Assembly: GCA_037447655.1 (NCBI GenBank)
Contig: JBBHKE010003348.1
Location: forward strand, 112,569-139,662
Source of the DNA: Zygnema cylindricum
Lineage: Eukaryota > Streptophyta > Zygnematophyceae > Zygnematales > Zygnemataceae
Direction of reading: 5' to 3'
Length of the DNA: 27,094 bases
Part shown: piece by piece, positions 11,741 to 20,772 of the stretch
Layout: every line of letters begins with the position of its first letter
Numbering within the stretch: position 1 is the first letter of the stretch
Program-made: the position numbers and the translations under genes
Notes under the pieces: model-generated
Databases searched by the model: none
What the model was told of the DNA's origin: nothing
Seen by the model: the letters and a program-made list of their open reading frames with translations, nothing else

Positions 11741-12292
11741 GATATTCCACTTTCTTTTACTCCCCCTCTTGATTTTCAAACCCCTTCCTTTTCGATGACA
11801 TTCGTGTGCTTGGTTGCCCCCCTGGTTTGGAAACTTTTGTGACCCAATTCCTTCACGATGCTTTATAAACAGATCTAGCCCAAGTGGACGACCTTCCTCA
11901 CCTTCTCGATCCCCAAGTGGCTTTTGCTATGTTAACTAGGTGTTTTCCCCACTGCCCTTCTTACCTTACTCGTACTTCCCCTCCCACCTCGACGTTTGTC
12001 TTCTCTCTCTCGACTTTTGACAAACGCCCAATGGATGTCCTCCACACTTTGTAAGGTCGTGGGGCTTTCGATCGCGAGTCTGGGCCCTCGGCCCGCATTC
12101 AGGCATCCCTCCCTGTCTCTCTACTGGGGGGTTGGGTCTAAAATTGACTGCTCGTGTTGCTCCCGCTGCATATTTGGGAAGTTGGTGCCTTATTGCCTCT
12201 ACTCTTTTTTCCCGTTTCTTGGCTGGGGACACCCCCGTTCTAGCTACCGTTGTCCCCCGGGTTTCAGACGGTGTGTTTGCCTTCTAGCGGTC

Positions 12293-12297
12293 TCTAT
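12293..12297. repeat. Target-site duplication TCTAT (left)
   Basis: Identical to 18650-18654 and directly abutting the LTR end. Five bases is the usual copia size. Confidence 0.95.
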
Positions 12298-13301
12298 TGC
12301 AATTCTGTGTCCTCCATTAGACTACAGAATACAGGAAGCCTCTAGATAGTATTTAACTAACCCACTTTAAGCCACGACCACTGCTGCCCAAGAAGGCAAA
12401 CTGACAATTTGACTGCACCCCTATGGAGCCTGGACTCCCCTGAGTCCGTAGCAAAAACAGTCACTGAAAACGTCCAACCAACCGATAAGTTATGAGTCGG
12501 CAAAAATGCCAAGTTTATACAAACTCTCAAAGAGAGAGAGGTTCATATCTACCAAAATTCTCTAAGTCCTAAATCCCTCTCACAAACCATATCTATTGAA
12601 GTACGAACCAATCGGATCACTGTAGAGTACAGAAAAAGTACTATGGCCGATGTACTTTCTGTACAGCCCATGTACGACAATGCCATTAAGTGGACGCGTG
12701 TCCACTTTTCACTTGTCGTTATATTCGCCGGAATTCCTGCAACCAAATGTCATCCCTCCGCGTGGCGCCACGTCACGCCACGTCCATAAACGCCAAAAGT
12801 GACCATTCCGTGATCTCGGCATTTATGTACGCCGTCGGATCAGATTCGATATTAAATGTCTGCCGTCGAAAACAAATGTCCGATTCATTTGTTTGCGTGC
12901 GAGATAATGTTCGCACTATATAATACTTGGTTCCATGTTCTTTCGTTCGTAATTCCGTTAATCGAATTCATAGACGTAACATTGTTTAAGTAAATATCAA
13001 ACCTAATATATGCTAACGGACTTCTACGACAGACTGGTTAGAGCTAACGGCTAAGCCGCACTCTACAGGTCGGAGGTTCGAGTCCTGCCGGACTCAACCT
13101 TTTGTTGAGAGTGACATAAATCACTCTTTAGCCCTGCTTGCTTAAGCTAGGATAGCCATGACTCAGCCACCCTCTCTATCCCTCAGTGACTACGGAAAGT
13201 ATGGTGGGAAGAGAGAGGAGGCGGAGGCAGGCTGTCCACCTTTTCTCTTTTGTACTAAGTTCAGACCTAGAAAATACTATATAAAAATAACAATTTCAAC
13301 A
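12298..13301 (-). repeat. 3' LTR of the copia element (1004 bp)
   Basis: Matches 17645-18649 almost end to end. In element sense it starts TGTTGAAATTG and ends GAATTGCA. A TATA-like TATTATATAGT (12915-12925) lies mid-LTR. It also carries a tRNA-like stretch on the opposite strand and a GTAC hairpin, listed separately. Confidence 0.95.
13032..13103 (+). repeat. tRNA-like sequence inside the copia LTR (antisense to element)
   Basis: Plus-strand GACTGGTTAGAGC looks like a tRNA D-arm, and GGAGGTTCGAGTCCTGCCGG like a T-arm with a B-box. The anticodon arm does not fold normally (CGGCTAAGCCG) and the acceptor is poor. The second LTR has the same stretch at about 18379-18450 with a further T-stem mismatch. 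It is not a functional tRNA gene; it may be a fossil SINE or a pol III-like promoter in the LTR. Confidence 0.5.
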
Positions 13302-13314
13302 CTCCCCTTATTTT
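13302..13314 (-). promoter_or_regulatory. Polypurine tract of the copia element
   Basis: In element sense AAAATAAGGGGAG, lying directly against the TGTTG start of the 3' LTR and just after the stop codon of pol. This is the expected position for plus-strand DNA priming. Confidence 0.9.
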
Positions 13315-13851
13315 CTAGTCTAATTTAAATTTCATTTTTAATCCACACTTTTCCCTACAATATTTTAACTTGGGAGAAGGCACCGGTTTTGTCATCATAT
13401 CAGCTACCATTTCCTCATCAGATCTATATACAAGGTTCACGATTTTATTCTCAACCTTTTCTCTTACAAAACTTAATCTTATGTCCATATGTTTAGCCTT
13501 AAAATGATGTTTTGGATTAGCTGCAATTGCAATGGCAGCTTGATTATCACAAAACACTTCATGCACTCCCTCCTTCATATACCCCAGTTCTTGCATCAAG
13601 GATTTGACCCACATCAACTCTTTCACAGCAGAACAAGAGGCCATGTACTCAGCCTCCATAGTAGACTGAGCAACCACCTTTTGTTGCTTACTGCTCCAAC
13701 AGCAAGCCCCTTCCCCAACATACAACACATAACCAGAAGTGCATCTTCTCATAGGTGCGTCCCCATAACTGGCATCACTCCAAGTAGTGATGTCAGTGTG
13801 CTCCCCTCCCAAATGCAACCATAACTCTCTGGTTCCTACCAGATATCTCAT
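13315..13851 (-). pseudogene. copia RNase H domain
   Basis: 178 open residues from MRYLVGTREL. Copia RNase H motifs are present in order: SDASYGD, RCTSGYVLY, SKQQKVVAQSTMEAEYMA, FCDNQAAIAIA, KHMDIRLSFVREKV and MMTKPV. The catalytic acidic residues (Asp of SDAS, Glu of EAEY, Asp of CDNQ) are intact. The stop TAG overlaps the region just before the polypurine tract. Confidence 0.88.
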
Positions 13852-14471
13852 GACTCTCTTGGCTGCCTCCCAATCCCTCTTCCTAGGATCATTAAGACTC
13901 CTACTGAGTACTCCAACTGCTGCCGCTATGTCCGGCCGGGTACAATTTATAAAATAGATTAAACTTCCTACGACCTGTCTATAAGGAATAGGTTTATAAA
14001 CTCTCTCTCTTCTGTACTTATTTGATCATCTAAAATCATCACTCCTCCTTCTACACTCCCATCACTTACTTTTTTCAAGTCAATGGGAGTGGTACAACTG
14101 TTAGCATTTTCCATCTGGAATTTCTCAAGCATATTACCTATTGCTTCTTTCTGAGTAAGTCAGATTAATCTTCTTCCCCCTATCTCTCTCCATTTGAATC
14201 CCCAAAATATATTTTGCCTCCCCTAAATCCTTCATATCAATCTGCTTCTGAGATCTGTTTTTAACTTATTGATCTTTTCCAATGATTTACTCAACACAAG
14301 CAGATCATCCACATAAATTGCAATAAAAATGACACCATTCTCATCTTCAAACATATAGATAGAATGGTCAGAGCTGATACGGATATATCCCTGACTGGTA
14401 AGAAACTCATCTAGTTTCTTATTCCACTGTCGGGGAGCCTGCTTTAGTCCATATAAGGACTTTATGAGCCT
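13852..14471 (-). pseudogene. copia reverse transcriptase, C-terminal half, multiply frameshifted
   Basis: Just past the TGA the frame reads LYGLKQAPRQWNK, then IYVDDLLV (+ strand 14295-14317), the YVDD catalytic motif. The frame changes near 14250, again near 14165 and near 14005. Identifiable pieces after each break are MKDLGEAKYILG, MLEKFQMENA and YRQVVGSLIYFINCTRPDIA. Function is certainly lost. Confidence 0.85.
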
Positions 14472-15479
14472 TCAGACTTTGCTCTCTTCTCCTTCTTCCA
14501 CGAACCCCTCGGGTTGTCTCATGAAAATTTCTTCCTCTAATTTACCATTAAGAAACACAGTCTTAATGTCCATCTGGTGTATTTCCATGTCTTCCGCTGC
14601 TGCCAGGGTGAGGAGAATCCTTACTGATGGGAACCGAACAACTAGAGCAAAAGTCTCCTCATAGTCAATCCCCTCCTTTTGGGTGAACCCCTTCGCTACC
14701 AATCGAGCCTTATATCTTTCAATGGTATTATCTGGGTTCAGTTTTAGTTTAAATACCCATTTACACCCAATAGGTTTTCTGTCTGGAGGACAATCTGCTA
14801 GTTCCCAAGTATTTGCTTCCATGATAGAAGCCATCTCATCATTTATGGCTCTAATCCATCTTTCTTTCTCTAGACTATTCACTGCCTCCGAGTAAGACTG
14901 AGGCTCATCAGGGTGAGATAGCTTAGTTACCTTATGAGCGGCTTGTTTTTCCTGTAATCTTTTGCTGCTCCTCCTTCCTCCCTCAAACTCCGAAGCAAGA
15001 ATGGATGGAAGTCTTGGATTTCTTCTCACTGTTTCATCGGCTCCCTTGTCCATGGAAACCGGTTCTTGTCCCGCTTCTTCTATCTCCTCGAGTCCATAGG
15101 AGTATGTGAGGTTTTCTGGTGAGTCTCCTGTATCTAGGATCTCCCCTGAATCTGTAATCACGGTGTCACCCATGTCCCTTTCGGGAACGACCGAGTTCTC
15201 CTCACTTTCGGACTCAAATCTGATCCTTATCTTCTTTGTATATTCGAAGGGGTCAAATGACTTCCCCTCATCCATGACAACTAAGTGTTTGACCAGAATG
15301 ATATCTTTTTTTGCTAAGTCATAGACCTTATATCCCTTAACATCCTCATCATATCCCACAAAGTATCCAAGTTTTCCCTTAGCATCTAGTTTCTTATTTT
15401 TCTTATCCGTGTCAAGACTGTAAACTTGGCTACCAAATACTTTAAGGTGTGAGATATCTGGTTTCCTTCCAACCCATCT
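14472..15479 (-). pseudogene. copia integrase tail and reverse transcriptase, N-terminal half
   Basis: After the TAG the frame gives the integrase C-terminal block (HLKVFGSQVYSLD, LGYFVGYDED), a variable linker, then the copia RT (IGCKWVFKLKLNPD, YKARLVAKGFTQKEG, MDIKTVFLNGKLEEEIFM, QPEGF). The Asp in MDIKT is the first catalytic residue; TVFLNG differs from the usual TAFLNG. It ends at TGA 14472-14474, within the conserved region before the YGLKQAPRQW motif. Confidence 0.88.
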
Positions 15480-16424
15480 CTAATAAGGTGTCACTCCCTT
15501 TACAGCTGAGGTAAAGACTCTATTGTTAATATAGTTGGCACAGTTCTTTGCCTCTGCCCAAAATCTTTTTCCTATTTTCTTGTCTGCCAACATCCTGCAT
15601 GCACTATCTCCTAGTGTTCTATTCAACCTCTCAGCTACCCCATTTTGTTCCGAGTTATATGGTACAGTTTTTTGGTGTTGCACTCCCTCATCTCTCAGAT
15701 ATTTCTGAAACTGGTTAGAGGTATATTCCCCCCCATTATCACTCCTTATCCTTTTAATAAGGGTTTCATGCAACTTCTCACTCCATGCTTTATATTCTTT
15801 GAAGTAAGTTGATGCTTCAGACTTTTTTTTCAGAAAGTAGACTCTAGAGTATCTAGACCAATCATTAGTTATTGTCATCATAAACCTCTTTCCTCCAACC
15901 GAAGGTACTTTTGCAGGTCCCCAAATATCTGTGTGGACCAAATCTAACACTTTCTCACCTCTATATGTGGCGGCTTTGGGAAAGGGAAGTCTGTGAGCCT
16001 TACCTTGAGCACAACCACTACAATCATCCATCATTTCATTATCCCCAAACTGAATGCCATCTACTACCCCAAGCTTTTTCATTTCCCTTAACCTATCAAA
16101 ATGCACATGCCCCAACCGCTTATGCCAAATCATCACCTTAGGAACACCAACATAGTAAGCATTCTTCTTTTCATTACTCAAGTTAAGCCTAAACATTCCT
16201 TGGCTACCCTTATCTGCTGTGAAGTAAATTTCATCCCCATATTTAGCTGTAAAGACTCCCTTTCTAGTGAAAGTATCAAACTCTTTGTCATCTAACACAG
16301 ACGTAGAGACAAGATTTTTACTCAACTGAGGAATGTAAAGTACATCTGAGAATGTAAGTATATAAGTCTTACCCTCCACTAAGACTTTCAGATCTATTGA
16401 TCCCACTAGATCTGTAGTAACCAC
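15480..16424 (-). pseudogene. copia integrase
   Basis: Contains the end of protease (LVGSIDLKVLVEGKTY, FSDVLYIPQLSKNLVS), then the HHCC zinc-binding domain (HKRLGHVHF ... CSGCAQGK) and the DDE core: VHTDIWGP, ITNDWSRY and QNGVAERLNRTL supply the three acidic residues. It stops at TAG 15480-15482 just after GVTPY, where related elements keep a Glu. Downstream the same frame goes on with KPDISHLKVFG, so this is a point mutation. Integrase inserts the cDNA into the host chromosome. Confidence 0.88.
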
Positions 16425-16444
16425 TCTCCCATCCCCATACTCTT

Positions 16445-16863
16445 TTCTCTACAGTAGGAATCTTTCTTAACTTAGTGAAGAGTTCTTTATCACGACACAT
16501 ATTCATGGATGCACCTGAGTCGATGATCCATCCTTCCTGTGGAGCTTCCTGGATTGCTCCAAGGGCACACTTCTGCCTTCGAGGAATATCCTTCTCCTCC
16601 AGACTCTCGTCAAGAAGAAGTTCCCCATCCTCCTTAGAGGACTCGTCCTCGGTTTCTTCTGACAATTTTGTAACCACAAGTGCCTTTTTCTTCCCTCCGG
16701 AAGAACCCCCTCCACGGTTCTCTTGGAGCCTCAGCTCTGATAACTTCACACAATCTGCAATAAAGTGTCCCTGCTTTTTGCAATAATGACAAAGACCCTT
16801 TGGGGGCCTCTGTCCCCCAGAATGATCTCTCTCCCCTCTATAAGGTTTCTTCGGGTCCTTCCC
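16445..16863 (-). pseudogene. copia nucleocapsid zinc knuckle and protease
   Basis: Same frame as gag beyond the TAG. CHYCKKQGHFIADC (16750-16791) is a perfect CX2CX4HX4C knuckle. An acidic Ser/Glu linker follows, then GWIIDSGASMNM with the DSG aspartic-protease active site (16508-16522). The frame goes wrong after PTVEK near 16440; the next part continues in a different frame. Confidence 0.85.
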
Positions 16864-17664
16864 CTATCGGTCCCCTCGTGCTGCTAAAGCTTGAATGCTC
16901 TTTCCTCCTCTCCTAATCTCCATTGTGTTTTCCTTCACAAGTATCATCCTGACTACTGTGTTCCATTTCCATGAACTATCAGGCATTCCCTGTACTCGGT
17001 ACACTATGTTTTCGAACTCATCTAGTAATTTCATGATAAGGGTGTTAACTTTCATTTTCATTGTACCTGTCCACCGGGCACTTTCCATTTCCATATACAG
17101 ACAAGAAAGATCATTACAGTAATCTAACATCTTTCCTCCTTTGTAAGTGTAACTCAATAGCTTTTGCTCAGCCAACTGGAGCTCCTGAATAGTTCCAGCT
17201 CTATAAATCTCCACCAAACTCTCCCACAACTCCTCGGCCTTGTAAATGTGAAGATGAGGAGTGGCCAAACCTTGAGTGAGGTGCCTCAAAATGAAGTTCT
17301 TGGCTGCCATGTTTACATCTTCCCACATTTGAGTATCGTTCTCCACGGTCTTCACGGTCGCCGCTCCCGATACTTTGACCATAAGAGTGAGGGGTGTCTC
17401 CTTCCCTTTCTCCTTCTCGGACACATTGCTGTCCCCATCATCTGCCTCCTCCGCTGAGGCAGCCGTTGTTGCAGAAAACCTTACTCCCCCAAATCGTGGT
17501 GAAGTTCCTGAAGGTGGAAGTTTCACTTGTCCACTGACGATACCCCAGTATCGTTTCTCACACAAAGCTCCCATCATCATGGCTTCCCAATAGATGAACC
17601 CAGATCCATTGAAGGTGGGCACCCTAGAGGGTGGGCCCATAACCTGCAATTCTGTGTCCTCCAT
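16864..17664 (-). pseudogene. gag: copia gag (capsid), ends at in-frame TAG
   Basis: 266 residues starting MEDTELQVMG in the 5' LTR. The sequence has the copia-type gag layout: FNGSGFIYWEAMMMGAL near the N-terminus (retrotransposon gag N-terminal motif), then AEELWESLVEIY and LAEQKLLSYTYKGGKMLDY (UBN2/RVT-type capsid region), ending at TAG 16864-16866. The same frame continues past the stop into the zinc knuckle, so the stop separates capsid from nucleocapsid. An alternative start is the Met inside the primer-binding site. Gag packages the element RNA in virus-like particles. Confidence 0.85.
17632..17644 (-). promoter_or_regulatory. Primer-binding site for a half initiator tRNA-Met
   Basis: Immediately inside the 5' LTR. 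The plus-strand bases TGGGCCCATAACC equal the anticodon arm of eukaryotic initiator tRNA-Met (anticodon CAT within it), so the RNA is complementary to an internal part of the tRNA and not to its 3' end. Drosophila copia is known to prime from a 5' half of this tRNA cut in the anticodon arm. The same bases are read in frame within gag (Val-Met-Gly-Pro). Confidence 0.85.
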
Positions 17665-18649
17665 TGGACTACAGAATACAGGAAGCCTCTAGATAGTATT
17701 TAACTAACCCACTTTAAGCCACGACCACTGCTGCCCAAGAAGGCAAACTGACAATTTGACTGCACCCCTATGCAGCCTGGACTCCCCTGAGTCCGTAGCA
17801 AAAAGAATCACTGAAAACGGCCAACCAGCCGATAAGTTATGAGTCGGCAAAAATGCCAAGTTTATACAAACTCTCAAAGAGAGAGAGGTTCCTATCTACC
17901 AAAATTCTCTAAGTCCTAAATCCCTCTCACAAACCCTATCTATTGAAGTACGAACCAATCGGATCAGTGCAGAGTACAGAAAAAGTACTATGGCCGATGT
18001 ACTTTCTGTACGTCCCATGTACGGCAATGCCATTAAGTGGACGCGTGTCCACTTTTCACTTGTCCTTATGTTCGCCGGAATTCCTGCGACCAAATGTCAT
18101 CCCTCCGCGTGGCGCCACGTCACGCCACGTCCATTAACGCCAAAAGTGACCATTCCGTGATCTCGGCAATGATGTACGCCGTCGGATCAGATTCGATATT
18201 TAAATGTCCGCCGTCGAAAACAAATGTCTGATTCATTTGTTTGCGTGCGAGATAATGTTCGCACTATATAATACTTGGTTCCATGTTCTTTTGTTCGTAA
18301 TTCCGTTAATCGAATTCATAGACGTAACATTGTTTAAGTAAATATCAAACCTAATATATGCTAACGGACTTCTACGACAGACTGGTTAGAGCTAACGGCT
18401 AAGCCGCGCTCTACCGGTCGGAGGTTCGAGTCGTGCCGGACTCAACCTTTTGTTGAGAGTGACATAAATCACTCTTTAGCCTTGCATGCTTAAGCTAGGA
18501 CAGCCATGGCTCAGCCACCCTCTCTATCCCTCGGTGACTACGGCATGTATGGTGGGAAGAGAGAGGAGGCGCAGGCAGGCTGTCCACCTTTTCTATTTTG
18601 TACTAAGTTCAGACCTAGAAAATACTATATAAAAATAACAATTTCAACA
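17645..18649 (-). repeat. 5' LTR of the copia element (1005 bp), contains the gag start codon
   Basis: Direct repeat of 12298-13301. The promoter TATA-like box is at 18263-18273, so transcription would begin roughly 375-410 bases into the LTR. The last 20 bases of the LTR, in element sense, contain ATGGAGGACACAGAATTGCA, and the ATG at 17662-17664 opens the gag frame. Confidence 0.95.
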
Positions 18650-18654
18650 TCTAT
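18650..18654. repeat. Target-site duplication TCTAT (right)
   Basis: Identical to 12293-12297. With one copy and the element removed, the host LINE frame is continuous. Confidence 0.95.
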
Positions 18655-19576
18655 TGGACGCGTCACGTTCTCTTCCTCCCCATGCCCTAGTGGATGTGCC
18701 GATTTTCTCCTCCCTTGTTACAAAATCTGTAGAGCGTGTCGAGGAATCAATTTCCGATCGGGTTGTCGCCGCCATTAAATCCGAGCTTCTCAAGGCGCTT
18801 CCTTCTGATTCTTCGCATGCTCGTCTTCTCTCTTGTGGTGGACCTGGTTATGGGTCTTGGCTTTTCGCTACACCTATTTTGTCCACTCTCTGATTTTCTC
18901 CACCGCCCTCTAGTTTCGCCTTGGCCTCCCTTATCTTCCTTTAGTTGGGTCTCTTGTTTTGTGCTTGTGGTCGTGTCTTGGGGCCCGATGGTGTCCATTT
19001 GCTTCGTTGCTCCCATGGGGGTGATTTGATCCAGGCGCACGACACTATCCGCGACGCCGTTGCGGCAATCGCTTCAGAGGGGGGCTTTTCTGTGCGTCGG
19101 GAGGTTTATAATATTATTCTCTCGCGTCAAATTGATATTGTTTTACTCGATGGTGCCCGTCGTATCTTCGGTGATATTGTTTTGGCGTACCCTACTTCAG
19201 CGACGGTTGTTGGTCAGGCGGCTCGACATGTTGGGGTGGCGGCTCGTGATGCCGTTAGGGCGAAGGAGCGTGATTATGCCCACCGGGACCCTATGGATGA
19301 CTTTATTCTGATGGCGGTCGAGATCTTTGGTTGTCTGGGTGTTGCAAGTTTCTCCGTACTTGTGCTCGACGTGCTTTCGAGCGCCGAGGACCTGGGAGCC
19401 CTTCTCCTTCCGTTCTTACTTCTTTTTATCGTCAACGCTTATCTGTGGCTTTACAACGAGTGCAGGCTTCTATTCTCCTCCGATCGGCTGTTGCGGTTAT
19501 GGATCATCGCCGTGTTCCGGAACTCCATCAACGTGCTCCCCCGGGTTGGGGGGACTTACGGGGTTGCTTTTCGTAA
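18650..19576 (+). mobile_element. Non-LTR retrotransposon, right part with zinc finger and endonuclease
   Basis: Continues the frame broken at 12297: 18655-18893 reads on in the same frame and includes LLSCGGPGYGSWLFATP, a conserved block downstream of RT. From 18945 another frame has CACG...GVHLLRC...H (Cx1Cx9Hx3C zinc finger, first Cys at about 18960), then an IRD block and QIDIVLLDG...FGDIVL, which has the spacing of a PD-(D/E)xK restriction-like endonuclease. At about 19331 the frame shifts again; 19331-19576 (TCARRAFERRG, RLSVALQRVQASILLRSAVA) is the C-terminal part. The T-rich DNA to about 19830 may be its 3' end; no poly-A tail or terminus was seen. Confidence 0.75.
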
Positions 19577-19830
19577 ATTATTTAATTGAGTTGGGATTGG
19601 GGTTGTAGATTTAGGTTTTTCCAGTTGCCGTGCTTTTCATTTTGGGTTTGGGTGCTTTTATTTTCCTTGTTGTTTTTTACTTTTTGTTTTTGTGTTCCTG
19701 TTTTTGTTTATTCCCCTGCTGGTAGTTTTTCGGTTTTGGCCATGCCACCCTTTTTGTACCCCGGACTCAGATGGTTTACCATCGTGCTTTTTAATTTATC
19801 TGGTCCAGTTTTTTGTCACAAGTAGACAAA

Positions 19831-20772
19831 AGCTGATGCCACCTTTTATAACAATATGTCACTAATGTGACGCCACATGATGTCACATAACATGACACCA
19901 CATCTTTCAATACTACTCAATGTGATCCACACTGTTTACGGACCATGTCAATTGAACACTCTTGAAAGTGAAATATATACTCTTTACTACACCGGGAGTC
20001 GATATTAGGATTTTTTTTTGTTAATAACACGATTTTCAGTCCAAATGATGATGAAGATTTTGAGCTGCAAAAATAATTACTGTTAAGGAAGAAAAACTAG
20101 TACTCTTAACACTATTTCGTGTTCACTAGGCAGAAAAGACGGGATATTACGAGTTTTATTGATGCTAATAGCGATTTACGGATCTTCTATTTACGACAAA
20201 ACTTCATCAGGTTTGTGTGAACAAATTGATATCAGCTTCAATTAGGGTAATACTATTATCCTCATAATTTAATTGCACAAATAACACGCAAATAACGAGT
20301 CTCAATTGGATTTATTATTTGGAGACCATCAAACACTATCAACACTAAACTTGATACCAAACACTTTCAACCTTCTTCAACCAAATAATACCCCAAAATA
20401 TTACGCCCTAAATAACATTCCCAATAATCTGCCAAATAACACTCAAATTATACAAAAAAACAAACAAGGCAACACATAAATCCATACAAGCTCGAATGGA
20501 AAACTATGTTAATGCTAACAAATTTGACAAATCGAGCAAAACCAGCAATTGCAAAGTTACCAAAATAATTAAAACTGCAATTTTTATATTATCCACGATT
20601 TGGTATTTGCCACAATTTTCACATATCTCTGACAGCCTCATTTCTTTCGTCAAATACCTATTTACAATGTCATAACTTTGACACTAGAAACACTATACAA
20701 AAATAAACTTAAAAATACCAAAAACTTCAAAATAATAACCATGGGTCTTGTAATTTTTTTTACATGATTTCT
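19831..20772. other. AT-rich spacer, no gene seen
   Basis: Begins with short TGTCAC/GTGACA/TGTCACA words (19855-19905), then AT-rich DNA. Downstream (3') of the minus-strand SUI1 gene. No exon, RNA or element ends recognised. Confidence 0.45.

Larger units (their letters stand above)
10127..12297 (+). mobile_element. Non-LTR retrotransposon, left part, interrupted by copia insertion
   Basis: A degenerate LINE-type element. Plus-strand frames in order encode an N-terminal zinc finger (10127-10518), the start of the reverse transcriptase (10612-11043), the RT core (11044-11740), and a decayed stretch that becomes readable again at about 12120-12297. The frame at 12297 continues at 18655 once the copia element and one target-site copy are removed. 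Base composition is more GC-rich than the surroundings. The true 5' end is not resolved; an ATG giving MSGSPSF at 10127 precedes the zinc finger. Confidence 0.8.
12298..18649 (-). mobile_element. Ty1/copia LTR retrotransposon, 6352 bp, decayed
   Basis: Complete element with LTRs at both ends, TG...CA termini and TCTAT flanks (12293-12297, 18650-18654). Reading on the minus strand the order is gag, zinc knuckle, protease, integrase, reverse transcriptase, RNase H, the copia order (integrase before RT). Breaks seen: in-frame TAG after gag (16864-16866), frameshift near 16440, TAG after integrase (15480-15482), TGA in RT (14472-14474), and frameshifts near 14250, 14165 and 14005. The two LTRs differ at roughly 35 sites by eye (about 96-97% identity), so the insertion is not recent and the copy is not autonomous. 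Confidence 0.93.

Noticed and set aside
13032-13103. Functional tRNA gene
   Set aside because: Anticodon and acceptor stems do not form properly, and it is duplicated as part of the LTRs.
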